From an uncultured Eubacterium sp. (GTDB lineage Bacteria; Bacillota; Clostridia; Lachnospirales; Lachnospiraceae), in assembly GCA_910584245.1 (NCBI GenBank), contig CAJTZF010000001.1:34555-98554 (forward strand): DNA of 64,000 nt, given 5' to 3'. The notes below the pieces were generated by a model. The model ran no database searches. It was not told the DNA's origin and saw only the letters and a program-made list of their open reading frames with translations. This document shows positions 9,276-17,334 of the stretch, piece after piece. Each line of letters begins with the position of its first letter. Position 1 is the stretch's first letter. A program made the position numbers and the translations under genes.

Positions 9276-10076
9276 TTACATATATCCCAGAGCTCTCAAT
9301 TTCTGCATCATATGATTTGATTCTTTATCCTGTACTCGTCCACTCCGCTCTGAAATATTTGTAGTTTTAATTTCCTCAATTATCATATCAACCGTAGCGG
9401 CATTGGATACCACCGGGGTACAACAAACCTCACAACCAATACTTCTATATCTCTTCCCATCTTTGCTTAAATACAGCTCCGATATTGGTATCTGCTCCCT
9501 TCTTATATATTTCCATATATCAAGCTCTGTCCAGTTTAGAATTGGATGCACACGAATATGTTCTTCTTGGTTAATTTGAGATTTATACTGACCCCATAAT
9601 TCAAGGGGCTGTTCATTATAATTCCATACAAATTTTTCATCCCTAACAGAAAAAACTCTCTCCTTTGCCCGGATCCCATGTTCATCCCTACGAATTCCTA
9701 AATATACTGCCTCTGTTTGAGAATCTCTAATATATTTCTTCAAAGCGTTCGTTTTAAGCTGTGTACAGCACTCCAGCCTGTCTTTTTCCGGACACACTCC
9801 ACTTTGAACAGCTTTTCTATTTTTTATAATATGTAAATCCAACCCCCATTCTTTTGCAAATCTATCCCGAAATTCATAAATTTGCTTAAATTTATACCCT
9901 GTATCTATGTGTACTACCGGAAAAGGTATCCTGCCAAAGAAAGCCTTTCGAAGAAGCCAGATTAGGGTTGTAGAATCTTTTCCTATAGACCATAAAACCG
10001 CTTTCTTAGAAAAACTGTGATATGCTTCTCTGATAATGTGAATACTTTCATTTTCCAATACATCTAAATAATCCAT
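9276..10076 (-). CDS. cysD: sulfate adenylyltransferase subunit 2 (CysD)
   Basis: 266 residues, slightly shorter than the enterobacterial enzyme. The PP-loop LWSIGKDST lies near residue 29, followed by IDTGYKFKQIYEFRDRFA, an almost diagnostic CysD segment, and the C-terminal SERSGRVQDK tail. It is the ATP-sulfurylase catalytic subunit that pairs with CysN from the next gene. The start ATG has a GGGAG site. Position in the middle of the operon, rather than with sulfate transport or reduction genes, points to a role in the pathway encoded here. Confidence 0.95.
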   Translation of the reverse strand: MDYLDVLENESIHIIREAYHSFSKKAVLWSIGKDSTTLIWLLRKAFFGRIPFPVVHIDTGYKFKQIYEFRDRFAKEWGLDLHIIKNRKAVQSGVCPEKDRLECCTQLKTNALKKYIRDSQTEAVYLGIRRDEHGIRAKERVFSVRDEKFVWNYNEQPLELWGQYKSQINQEEHIRVHPILNWTELDIWKYIRREQIPISELYLSKDGKRYRSIGCEVCCTPVVSNAATVDMIIEEIKTTNISERSGRVQDKESNHMMQKLRALGYM

Positions 10077-10102
10077 ATAATATCTCCCTTCTTCTGTAGT
10101 AA

Positions 10103-11197
10103 TTATCCATTGTTTTCATTTAAAAGCCCTTCACAAACTAACTTAACTTTATTCCAAAGAACCCATTCTAAAGAAAGCAGTTCATCCAGCCTCACACGAA
10201 TATTCTCTTCGGTATCTCCCTGTACAATAAATGCTGCTTTACAAATAGTATTGGCCAGTATATACCATCTCCTGCTTAGAAACTGCATATCATCACTTAA
10301 CGCGTACCAGAATGGTTCTTCTGTTTTCTGTGCTAAGAATGTAAAAAATTCCGACATAAAATGATAAGTGGTAACACAACCTCCAAAGTCTACTAAATGA
10401 TTATGGATATTTTTCAGAAGTTGCTTCATATTTTTCTCATCCTGTGTTTGAAACCAACACACAAAATCCTTTTGGAACTTCCGTAACCCCTTAGCCCCCA
10501 CCAGGACTCTATCTTCTGACACCTCCCCATCAAGATAAGTATCAGCTGCCGCTAATATGGGCCAGAGCATTTTTTCCATAGGATACTCGCTAAATGTTTT
10601 TACTTCTCTTCTATCCCGGCTTTCTGGCTTTATAGTCAGACAGCTATACCTAAACTTTCCCCGATAGATACCCTCTGCTTTTTGGATACTACGCAAAAAG
10701 CTTTTTTCACTTAGATAACCCTCGTAGGTGTCCACAGGCTTTGTAGGAATGTAGGTGTCCGATACTATAAAACCATCCTCCTCCAGTCCAATAATATTAA
10801 TACAATGCGGAATATTATCCTTAAAATTTGCAGGCATGTAATCCAGATATTTTCTAGAAGTAATGGCCATAACAGGACAATCGTTGCTCAGACTGTTTCT
10901 AACAAAGTCAAGAATCTCTTTATCATCATCAGAATTAATATGTATTGGCTTCAGATTGAAAAATCCCAGTGCATTTTCAATCACTGTTAACACATCATAA
11001 TAAATTCCTCCCATTTTTAAAGTCTTATTCTTTTCTGGAAAAAAATCTTCATAGTAAAACATATTTGCCATAGACACTACGAATATCATATACTCCCTTA
11101 CTTCAAACCCGAAATAGTTCAGCATATCACGCAAACAACTTGTTATACAGATATTCCCGCTTCCTGTTTTATATTTTTGTAGCTTCATTTTTTTCAT
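10103..11197 (-). CDS. BtrH-like cysteine acyltransferase/peptidase-fold protein
   Basis: About 364 residues. The N-terminal half resembles the BtrH N-terminal (C39 peptidase-like) fold: a candidate nucleophile in GNICITSCLRDML, a histidine in NIPHCINIIGL and an aspartate in VSDTY, separated as expected for a Cys-His-Asp triad. BtrH moves an acyl group from an acyl carrier protein to an amine in butirosin synthesis. The C-terminal half is helical. The ATG at 11197 sits behind GGAGG and overlaps the upstream radical SAM gene by 29 bp. It is one of five proteins of this type in the cluster. Specific function is inferred from fold-level resemblance. Confidence 0.72.
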   Translation of the reverse strand: MKKMKLQKYKTGSGNICITSCLRDMLNYFGFEVREYMIFVVSMANMFYYEDFFPEKNKTLKMGGIYYDVLTVIENALGFFNLKPIHINSDDDKEILDFVRNSLSNDCPVMAITSRKYLDYMPANFKDNIPHCINIIGLEEDGFIVSDTYIPTKPVDTYEGYLSEKSFLRSIQKAEGIYRGKFRYSCLTIKPESRDRREVKTFSEYPMEKMLWPILAAADTYLDGEVSEDRVLVGAKGLRKFQKDFVCWFQTQDEKNMKQLLKNIHNHLVDFGGCVTTYHFMSEFFTFLAQKTEEPFWYALSDDMQFLSRRWYILANTICKAAFIVQGDTEENIRVRLDELLSLEWVLWNKVKLVCEGLLNENNG

Positions 11198-12275
11198 AAA
11201 CCTCCAGCTCATTTTTTATATCAGACAAAGTCTCCCTAACCTCTGGCAGATTAAACATAGGGTTATTTTCACATAATTCTTCCAAACTAATAGTCCCATT
11301 AAAATATAAGTTATATATACTACAAAAATTAAAACATTTTCGACAAACAGGTACTCTCTGCTTTGTTTCTAATAATAATCTTTGAAACTTTGTCTGGCCA
11401 AATCGTTCTTTGATCTCCTCCCAACTATCTTCAAAAAGGTTTCCAACATTGAATTCGTCAATAGATAGTACATTGGTACAGCCTTTTATCTTTCCTTCAT
11501 CCGTCACCGTCAGACTGACAATCGGATTATAGCAGGTATACTCCAAGTGTTCCCCTCTCAACAAAGCCAAATAGTTCTTCATATAAGCATATGGCGGTAA
11601 TATATGCGCATATTTTTGATAATGATCTACCAGTTTCTGAATATACATAATTTTATCTTCCGAATGCCGGTAAATTCCGGATTGGTCAATCAGGAGCAGA
11701 GGAGTTGCTTTCATAGCATTTTTAATCTTCCCTGCAGGCAGGGAATCTAAATATTGCAAAAATTCTTCATAATGTTCAATATTAAATTTATGAATCACAC
11801 TTGTTACTTCTGTATAGACATCATTTGCCTTTAAAACAGCCAGTATATGCAATACTCTCTTCATTAATTCTTTATCCTTAAAACGATACTTATTCATCTC
11901 CAAAGTATGTCCATCTATGGATATCTGCAATAGAACCCTCTTTTCCTTAATAATCCATTCCAAATCCTCATCTTGTATAAGTCTTGCATTTGTTTGAATC
12001 AAGACATAAGCGTATTCCTTTAATAGTTTTTTTGTATATTCATGCAAATTATCCATCAGAAATATTTCACCGCCGCATAGTTTTACCAGCGGACTTGGAA
12101 AATGAATCTTTGCGAATTCCAGAATTTTATCTAATCTTACTGCAAGTTCCCCGCTATATGAATAGGAAAAATTTATATTTTTCCCCTGAATTAAATAACA
12201 ATACGCACAAGAGGAATCGCAGTGCATTTGTTCAATTAAAAAAGTTGTTATAATGGATTTTTTTAAGGTTTTCAT
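11169..12275 (-). CDS. radical SAM/SPASM-like protein
   Basis: 368 residues. The cluster motif CDSSCAYC lies near residue 19, then LVKLCGGEIFLMDN (SAM-binding GGE) and C-terminal cysteine groups (TCYNP, GCTNV, CRKCFNFC) consistent with an auxiliary cluster. It shares layout and several blocks with the gene at 3235-4332, so the two probably arose by duplication. It overlaps the BtrH-like gene downstream and follows another BtrH-like gene by 16 bp, with an AAGGAG ribosome site. Such enzymes could install epimerisation, cross-links or dehydrogenation on a carrier-bound intermediate; the substrate is unknown. Confidence 0.87.
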   Translation of the reverse strand: MKTLKKSIITTFLIEQMHCDSSCAYCYLIQGKNINFSYSYSGELAVRLDKILEFAKIHFPSPLVKLCGGEIFLMDNLHEYTKKLLKEYAYVLIQTNARLIQDEDLEWIIKEKRVLLQISIDGHTLEMNKYRFKDKELMKRVLHILAVLKANDVYTEVTSVIHKFNIEHYEEFLQYLDSLPAGKIKNAMKATPLLLIDQSGIYRHSEDKIMYIQKLVDHYQKYAHILPPYAYMKNYLALLRGEHLEYTCYNPIVSLTVTDEGKIKGCTNVLSIDEFNVGNLFEDSWEEIKERFGQTKFQRLLLETKQRVPVCRKCFNFCSIYNLYFNGTISLEELCENNPMFNLPEVRETLSDIKNELEVYEKNEATKI

Positions 12276-12291
12276 CTTATTACTCCTTCCT

Positions 12292-13329
12292 TTACCAGAG
12301 GAAACAAATCTTCCTGTAAAATTGTTTATATAAAGCCATTCCCTCTTTAATAAAAGTATTATTTACTTTATCACATATCGCCGGCAGTAGGCTGATATAA
12401 TATTCCTGCTGATTTCTTTTCAATTTAATTAGCGCTTTGCGAAACATATTGGCTATAACCAAAGACTCTTTTCGATTCTTGGAGAATCTTTCTTCCAGCT
12501 CCTTCATATCTATTTTATACAGTTCTTGCATATAGCGTATCTTGAAAATAAAATCACCGTATCCCCCTATCATTAATATATTAAAAAATAAATTCCTCTC
12601 TTCAATAAAAGCGCATTGCTCTTCCATATTAAGAAATTTTGACTTTCTAATTTCTTCTATTTCCTTTTGAAAAAATTGAAACTCAATTTTCCATTGTTCC
12701 ATATCTTTTTTTATATCTTCTATCAGATCTCTGTTTATTTCCGGCAAAATCTGACTAGCAGGGGGACTTTCCGCAGAATCTATATAATAAAGAATATTTT
12801 TGTAGGTGTTATCTCTTTGATAACCCTTTTGAATCATATTTTCCAAATCCCTATATTTTATTGATGTCGAAAAAATACTGATATATTCTTCTCTATCATC
12901 ATCAAATCCTACCAGGGCACAACCATGCCAATCCCTATAATCTAAACGAAACATTTTCTCTGAATCAAAACTTGTATCATATAGAATATAGACAAATCTC
13001 TCTTTTAAAATTGCCTCTTTTATAAAGTGATGATAGCTTTTATAGGAATTATCATAACTGATTATCTTTGTATTAAAATATTTGCTGGCACCTTCAAACA
13101 ACAGAAAGAGATTCTGTTTACTCATTCTTATCAATTCCTGCGGACTGCTTTTACTTTCCTTTAATAAAAAAGAGTTCGTTCCAATTATCGGTGCATAACT
13201 TCGAATACCAAGCTGCCGCAGAAGATACCAAAACGTAAACTGTTCGCATGCAACCAAATCTATAAAAAAGCCATCCGGCGATAAAAGATCGCCCACTAGA
13301 GATCCCACATCAAAATCAATCTTCACCAT
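12292..13329 (-). CDS. BtrH-like protein, paralogue of the gene at 33803-34846
   Basis: 345 residues. It shares with the protein at 33803-34846 the opening I-x-x-L-[IV]-GDLLS.DGF, the block WYLLRQL.IRS.AP, a central HG...VG[FY]D.DR segment and an IEFQFFQ[KE]E helix. The candidate nucleophile is the cysteine in LVACEQFT and the histidine that in DWHGCALVGF; the third acid is not obvious. The ATG at 13329 is chosen over one 27 bp upstream because GGGGGAG precedes it and it overlaps the ACP gene by 14 bp. Probably a carrier-protein-dependent acyltransferase; this is inferred from the company it keeps and its fold signature. Confidence 0.65.
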   Translation of the reverse strand: MVKIDFDVGSLVGDLLSPDGFFIDLVACEQFTFWYLLRQLGIRSYAPIIGTNSFLLKESKSSPQELIRMSKQNLFLLFEGASKYFNTKIISYDNSYKSYHHFIKEAILKERFVYILYDTSFDSEKMFRLDYRDWHGCALVGFDDDREEYISIFSTSIKYRDLENMIQKGYQRDNTYKNILYYIDSAESPPASQILPEINRDLIEDIKKDMEQWKIEFQFFQKEIEEIRKSKFLNMEEQCAFIEERNLFFNILMIGGYGDFIFKIRYMQELYKIDMKELEERFSKNRKESLVIANMFRKALIKLKRNQQEYYISLLPAICDKVNNTFIKEGMALYKQFYRKICFLW

Positions 13330-13567
13330 TGGTGATCTCCCCCTGCTTTTCCTCAATTAATTTACGAAAACCATTCAATGTTTTGATATTCTGAATTCTT
13401 AACTCTTCTCCTTCAAAGGCCAGACCAAACTGTTCTTCAATGTCAACTAACAATTCAATAGAATTCAGAGAATTTAGTCCTCTTTCATACAGATCGGTAT
13501 CCCCTTCTATCTCTCCTGCACAGTATACTTTTGCTAATTTAATTAAAGTTTCTTGTATATTCTCCAT
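13316..13567 (-). CDS. acyl carrier protein
   Basis: 83 residues. The helix II motif LNSLNSIELL carries the serine that would receive phosphopantetheine (the DSL-type site, here NSLNS), within YERGLNSLNSIELLVDIEEQ, a normal ACP layout. The AAAGGAGAATGTAGAAT leader gives a clear start. It sits between the SDR gene and a BtrH-like gene, with coupled translation into the latter, which suggests that the reductase and the acyltransferase work on the group this ACP carries. No phosphopantetheinyl transferase gene is seen in the window. Confidence 0.9.
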   Translation of the reverse strand: MENIQETLIKLAKVYCAGEIEGDTDLYERGLNSLNSIELLVDIEEQFGLAFEGEELRIQNIKTLNGFRKLIEEKQGEITNGED

Positions 13568-13582
13568 ATTCTACATTCTCCT

Positions 13583-14317
13583 TTATATATATAGTCCACC
13601 GTCAACCTTAACAACCTGTCCAGTAATATATGCCGCCTGCTCTGATGCCAGGAAATTGACTACCTCTGCGACATCCAAGGGTGTTCCAATACGTTTCTGA
13701 GGTATTTTTTTCACTATATCTTCAGGGGGGAAAGCATTATTGCTCTCCGTCTGAATGATTCCTGGAGCAACCACATTACATTGAATCCCCTTACCTCCAT
13801 ATTCTTTTGCCACTGACCTGGTAAAACCAATGATGCCTGCTTTTGCAGCACAATAAGCAGACTCCAATGGTAATCCATTCGTACCAGCTGTCGAAGATAT
13901 ATTAATGATTTTTCCCTTATGCTGCAATATCATTAGCTTAACAGCGTTCTTCGTACAGTAAATGGCAGATAAGAGATTAATCGCTAAAATATTTTTAATT
14001 TCTTCTGTATTCATAGCAAGCAAAGCCTTTTTTACACTTCCTCCAACATTGTTGACCAGTACATCCAGCTTCTTATATTTCTTCCAAATATAAGAAAATA
14101 ATTGTTCTACGGCATCCTCGCTAGTAACATCACAGACCACATAGTCAAGCAGATGCTCGTTGGATAACAAAAGTTTTGCAAATTGCTCATGAACATGTTC
14201 TCTTTTCTCACGTGAACAGCATATAACCTGTTTTCCTTCACTTAACATTTTCGATACAATAGAATATCCTATTCCTCTTGTACCTCCTGTCACCAAAATA
14301 ATAGGTTTACCATTCAT
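13583..14317 (-). CDS. SDR-family oxidoreductase, FabG-like
   Basis: 244 residues. The Rossmann motif TGGTRGIG lies at the N-terminus, NNVGG follows, and the catalytic SSTAG...YCAAK (Ser-Tyr-Lys) and GxxQTxxN-like tail complete a classical short-chain dehydrogenase. The ATG at 14317 is behind AAAGGAGGG; an in-frame start 33 bp upstream lacks a site. It is followed by the ACP gene after 15 bp, so reduction of a beta-keto or similar group on that ACP is the natural guess, parallel to FabG in fatty-acid synthesis. Confidence 0.9.
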   Translation of the reverse strand: MNGKPIILVTGGTRGIGYSIVSKMLSEGKQVICCSREKREHVHEQFAKLLLSNEHLLDYVVCDVTSEDAVEQLFSYIWKKYKKLDVLVNNVGGSVKKALLAMNTEEIKNILAINLLSAIYCTKNAVKLMILQHKGKIINISSTAGTNGLPLESAYCAAKAGIIGFTRSVAKEYGGKGIQCNVVAPGIIQTESNNAFPPEDIVKKIPQKRIGTPLDVAEVVNFLASEQAAYITGQVVKVDGGLYI

Positions 14318-14353
14318 ATAGCCCTCCTTTACTATTTTCTTGTCCGGCAAATG

Positions 14354-15685
14354 CTAATTTTCCAAAAGGCTCTTCGCCGAACAATTTTGAACTGTTTTCC
14401 CTAAAAGCTGGCAAATCGTTGGCGCAATCTGGGTAATGTGGCAGTCCTTGTCTTTCACAATGTGATTACTGATCTGCGGCCCAAGCCCTCCCCATACTGT
14501 ATCTACGCTATGCCAGCCAGTCTGCGAGTGACGCTTAACGCGATCAGACCAATAAGTATCCCCATATGGTAAATATCTGTGATCATATGGGCAGACAATA
14601 ATATCCGGTGCCTGAGAAAGACCTTTATAATAGTCACTACCCGGGACCACACTCTCAAACATAGGATTATTATTATATGGATTGGGCATCTGCTTGAGCA
14701 GATCAATCACATCGTGCAAAACCTGAGAATATTCACTTTCATCTACCATACCGGAATGATACCATTCTTTTCGGTTTATGTTAATTCCATGAGTACCTTG
14801 TACTGCTTCAAAAGCTATGCTTTTCTTCCAATCCGGACGTCTTCCATCACTTCCAAAGACCAATAGTTTCTTTTTCTCCAGATATGAGTTGATTTCAACA
14901 AATTTTGATAAAGGCTGAAATCCTACGGAAGAAAATATCAGTAAATCCGCCTGGTCTTGGTCAACAAACTTCAGAATATCTCCAAGAATGGAATCACATT
15001 TTTGGTACATCTGATAAATTGCCTTGTCCTCAAGTGCCATGCCATAATTGTTGATTTCATTCATATAAAAATGACATACCCTGTCAATACAAGTGTAATT
15101 AACGATTACAACATCCGCGGAGGAATTACTCATTAATTTTTTGCTGATCTCATGTCTCATCCTCTCAACACGAGAGATCTCCGCCAAAAAATCCTGTTTA
15201 TCCTGCCCCTTAAAAAAGGCACCCATATCCTGAACATATGGCAAGCCCTGTGATGCAAAGTCCCGTATTAAATTTTCTGGATAGGAAAACCGTAAGGTAC
15301 GGTTCATAGCATATGTAATTAGTGAGCCATTTACCGGATAAGCAGGGTGTGTCCCAAATATATTTACAATATTAAAAACAATATCCTGCATTTCTTTCTG
15401 CATCCACAGCATATGTTTCTTTATGTCCTCTGAGGTGTATGTCTTAGGAATATAATCATAATTATGCGCTTTCCAGTACGATAAAACTCCATGTTCATAA
15501 TCCTCCAGACCAGAAAATGCGGATATTAATCCCGATGCTTCATAGGGTATCCGGCTGGTTTTCAGATTTCCTATGTGCCCTTCTTCAAGAAGATGCCTAA
15601 AAGCATTTAATTTTCCTCTCTCTATATATTCCTGTAATATCTCCATATTCATTCCCTCAAAGGATATTACATATAATTTAGCCAT
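14354..15685 (-). CDS. alkaline phosphatase superfamily-like protein, catalytic residues degraded
   Basis: 443 residues. It aligns by eye with the protein at 17335-18891 (GLISAFSG against GWTSAFTG, HGVLSYW against HGIYQFW, CIDRVCHFY against EMDRVSHFY, and a late GWHSVD against GMHDMD). But the first metal ligand region is SFEG rather than GFDG, the nucleophile position in PYEASGL no longer has Thr/Ser where the paralogue has HTAPGW, and the SDHG metal site reads SSVG. It is therefore probably inactive as a phosphatase, or repurposed. The start has a GGGGAGG site; its stop is 4 bp before the SDR region. Still an intact frame under selection, so a structural or binding role is plausible. Confidence 0.78.
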   Translation of the reverse strand: MAKLYVISFEGMNMEILQEYIERGKLNAFRHLLEEGHIGNLKTSRIPYEASGLISAFSGLEDYEHGVLSYWKAHNYDYIPKTYTSEDIKKHMLWMQKEMQDIVFNIVNIFGTHPAYPVNGSLITYAMNRTLRFSYPENLIRDFASQGLPYVQDMGAFFKGQDKQDFLAEISRVERMRHEISKKLMSNSSADVVIVNYTCIDRVCHFYMNEINNYGMALEDKAIYQMYQKCDSILGDILKFVDQDQADLLIFSSVGFQPLSKFVEINSYLEKKKLLVFGSDGRRPDWKKSIAFEAVQGTHGININRKEWYHSGMVDESEYSQVLHDVIDLLKQMPNPYNNNPMFESVVPGSDYYKGLSQAPDIIVCPYDHRYLPYGDTYWSDRVKRHSQTGWHSVDTVWGGLGPQISNHIVKDKDCHITQIAPTICQLLGKTVQNCSAKSLLEN

Positions 15686-16675
15686 TTACCATACCTCCCC
15701 TTTTCTCTTATTGCCGAGAATAGAATAATAACCATATAATGCACTTCCAAGAGATGTTCCATTGTCTCCGCTTGCCGCCTGTATATATAGATTCCGAAAT
15801 AAACCCGATTTATATATCTTATAATTTGAAACACTATTGAGAGCAACTCCCCCTGCCAGACAGCAGTAATCTGCTTTTGTTAATTTTTTCAGATGCCTGC
15901 AAAGCTGGAAAAGGTATTCTTCTGTCAATTTCTGTGCCGCATAAGCATAGTCCTGTTTCATGGAAAATGCCTTTTCTTTATTTTGACAATAACTTATGCT
16001 ATCTTTTAAAGATAAAAAAAAGGAGATATCGGATTCTCCCATTTCTATTTTTCCATTGCCAATATACCTTATATGCTTTTTAAAATCTTCATAATAAGTA
16101 TCCCTGCCATAGGGGGATAATCCCATTGTTTTTCCTTCCTGATGCTCTCCAAAACCAATTACATCTGTTATGATAGAATAGAATATTCCTAATGAATTTT
16201 CTATATAATCTGTACCCGATATATTTTTTCCCTCAATTTTATCTAATATCTCTATCTTGTTACCATTTCCATATCCAAAAGATACGGACTCATATTGTTG
16301 CGTCTTTCCATCCCATCTTTTAGAACCAACTGCATCAATCACTAGTATTGCTGCCTTATCAAAAGGTGAGGTATAAAAAGTACTGGCTGCGTGAGCCATG
16401 TGGTGATTTATTATAGACACCTCTTTGTCTAATCTGGAGAACATAATAGGATTCAATATATCATTACCTATTATCAAATCAACAGAATCTATATCAATTC
16501 CTATATGTTCAAGGCAGTATTTTCTTGAAAATCCCTTTGCCAAGTCCAGAAACAGGTCTTTACAATTCTTAATTCTAGTTATTCTTTCATCTTCAATCGC
16601 ACACTGTATCTCTCCATCTTTTAATAAACATGATGAAAAATCGTGATTAGAGCCTCCAAGTCCCAATATATACAA
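15686..16675 (-). CDS. carbamoyltransferase N-terminal (Kae1-like) domain protein
   Basis: 329 residues. It corresponds to the N-terminal half of the NodU/CmcH/TobZ carbamoyltransferase family: LGLGGSNHDFSSCLL, AIEDERITRIK, the metal/adenylate site INHHMAHAASTF, VIDAVGS, GEHQEGKTMGLSPYG and ASGDNGTSLGSALYG. It stops where full-length relatives enter the linker to their C-terminal domain. That domain is encoded by the gene immediately upstream (16688-17317), 12 bp away. The start is TTG behind AAGGAG. This half forms carbamoyl-adenylate and passes the carbamoyl group to a hydroxyl of the product, if the two polypeptides assemble. Confidence 0.85.
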   Translation of the reverse strand: MYILGLGGSNHDFSSCLLKDGEIQCAIEDERITRIKNCKDLFLDLAKGFSRKYCLEHIGIDIDSVDLIIGNDILNPIMFSRLDKEVSIINHHMAHAASTFYTSPFDKAAILVIDAVGSKRWDGKTQQYESVSFGYGNGNKIEILDKIEGKNISGTDYIENSLGIFYSIITDVIGFGEHQEGKTMGLSPYGRDTYYEDFKKHIRYIGNGKIEMGESDISFFLSLKDSISYCQNKEKAFSMKQDYAYAAQKLTEEYLFQLCRHLKKLTKADYCCLAGGVALNSVSNYKIYKSGLFRNLYIQAASGDNGTSLGSALYGYYSILGNKRKGEVW

Positions 16676-16687
16676 GAAATCAACTCC

Positions 16688-17317
16688 TTACCTTTTTGTA
16701 ATAACATAATCTCCCAGATATAACTCATCCAGGTCCGTACTTAAAAAACATTTCAATGCATCCGTTGGTGATTCTACAATAGGCTCTTTATTGATATTAA
16801 AAGATGTATTGAGAATAACAGGTATACCCGTAATCTGATAAAAGGTTTCAATCAATTTATGATAAATTGGATTCAACTCTTTCATCACAGACTGTAGTCT
16901 GCCAGTACCATCCACATGTACTACCGCCGGGATGGCATCTCTTTTGTTTTCAAGCACATTTGCAATCATAAGCATATAGGGAGACGGAATATCTAAATCA
17001 AAATACTCCTGCTGATGCTCATATAAAACAGAAGGCGCAAAAGGTCTGAAAGACTCTCTGAACTTAACTCTACGATTGACGATGTCTTTCATTTCTTTGT
17101 TTCTCGCATCTGCCAAGATGCTTCGATTCCCAAGGGCTCTGGGACCATATTCAGACCTTCCTTGAAACCATGCAATAATTTTTCCTGCCGATATAGCTTC
17201 TGCCGCCTGCTTGTATTTGTGATAAGAATGAACCACTTGGAGCTTTCCGCTACATTGATACAGAGCATTTTCTATCTCCTGGTTTGTATATTCTTTACCA
17301 AGATATGGACTAAACAT
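16688..17317 (-). CDS. carbamoyltransferase C-terminal domain protein
   Basis: 209 residues. It matches the C-terminal domain of the carbamoyltransferase family: SPYLGKEYTNQEIE (the usual linker), IAWFQGRSEYGPRALGNRS, VKFRESFRPFAPS, HVDGTGRLQSV and LNTSFNINKEPIV. These normally sit behind the Kae1-like half in one polypeptide; here they are a separate gene and come first in the operon, so the domain order is reversed at gene level. The ATG has a GAGGTT site. It binds carbamoyl phosphate and ATP in characterised relatives. The pair should be annotated as two subunits rather than as a broken gene, since both have proper starts, sites and stops. Confidence 0.88.
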   Translation of the reverse strand: MFSPYLGKEYTNQEIENALYQCSGKLQVVHSYHKYKQAAEAISAGKIIAWFQGRSEYGPRALGNRSILADARNKEMKDIVNRRVKFRESFRPFAPSVLYEHQQEYFDLDIPSPYMLMIANVLENKRDAIPAVVHVDGTGRLQSVMKELNPIYHKLIETFYQITGIPVILNTSFNINKEPIVESPTDALKCFLSTDLDELYLGDYVITKR

Positions 17318-17334
17318 ATCAATAACCTCTTTTC

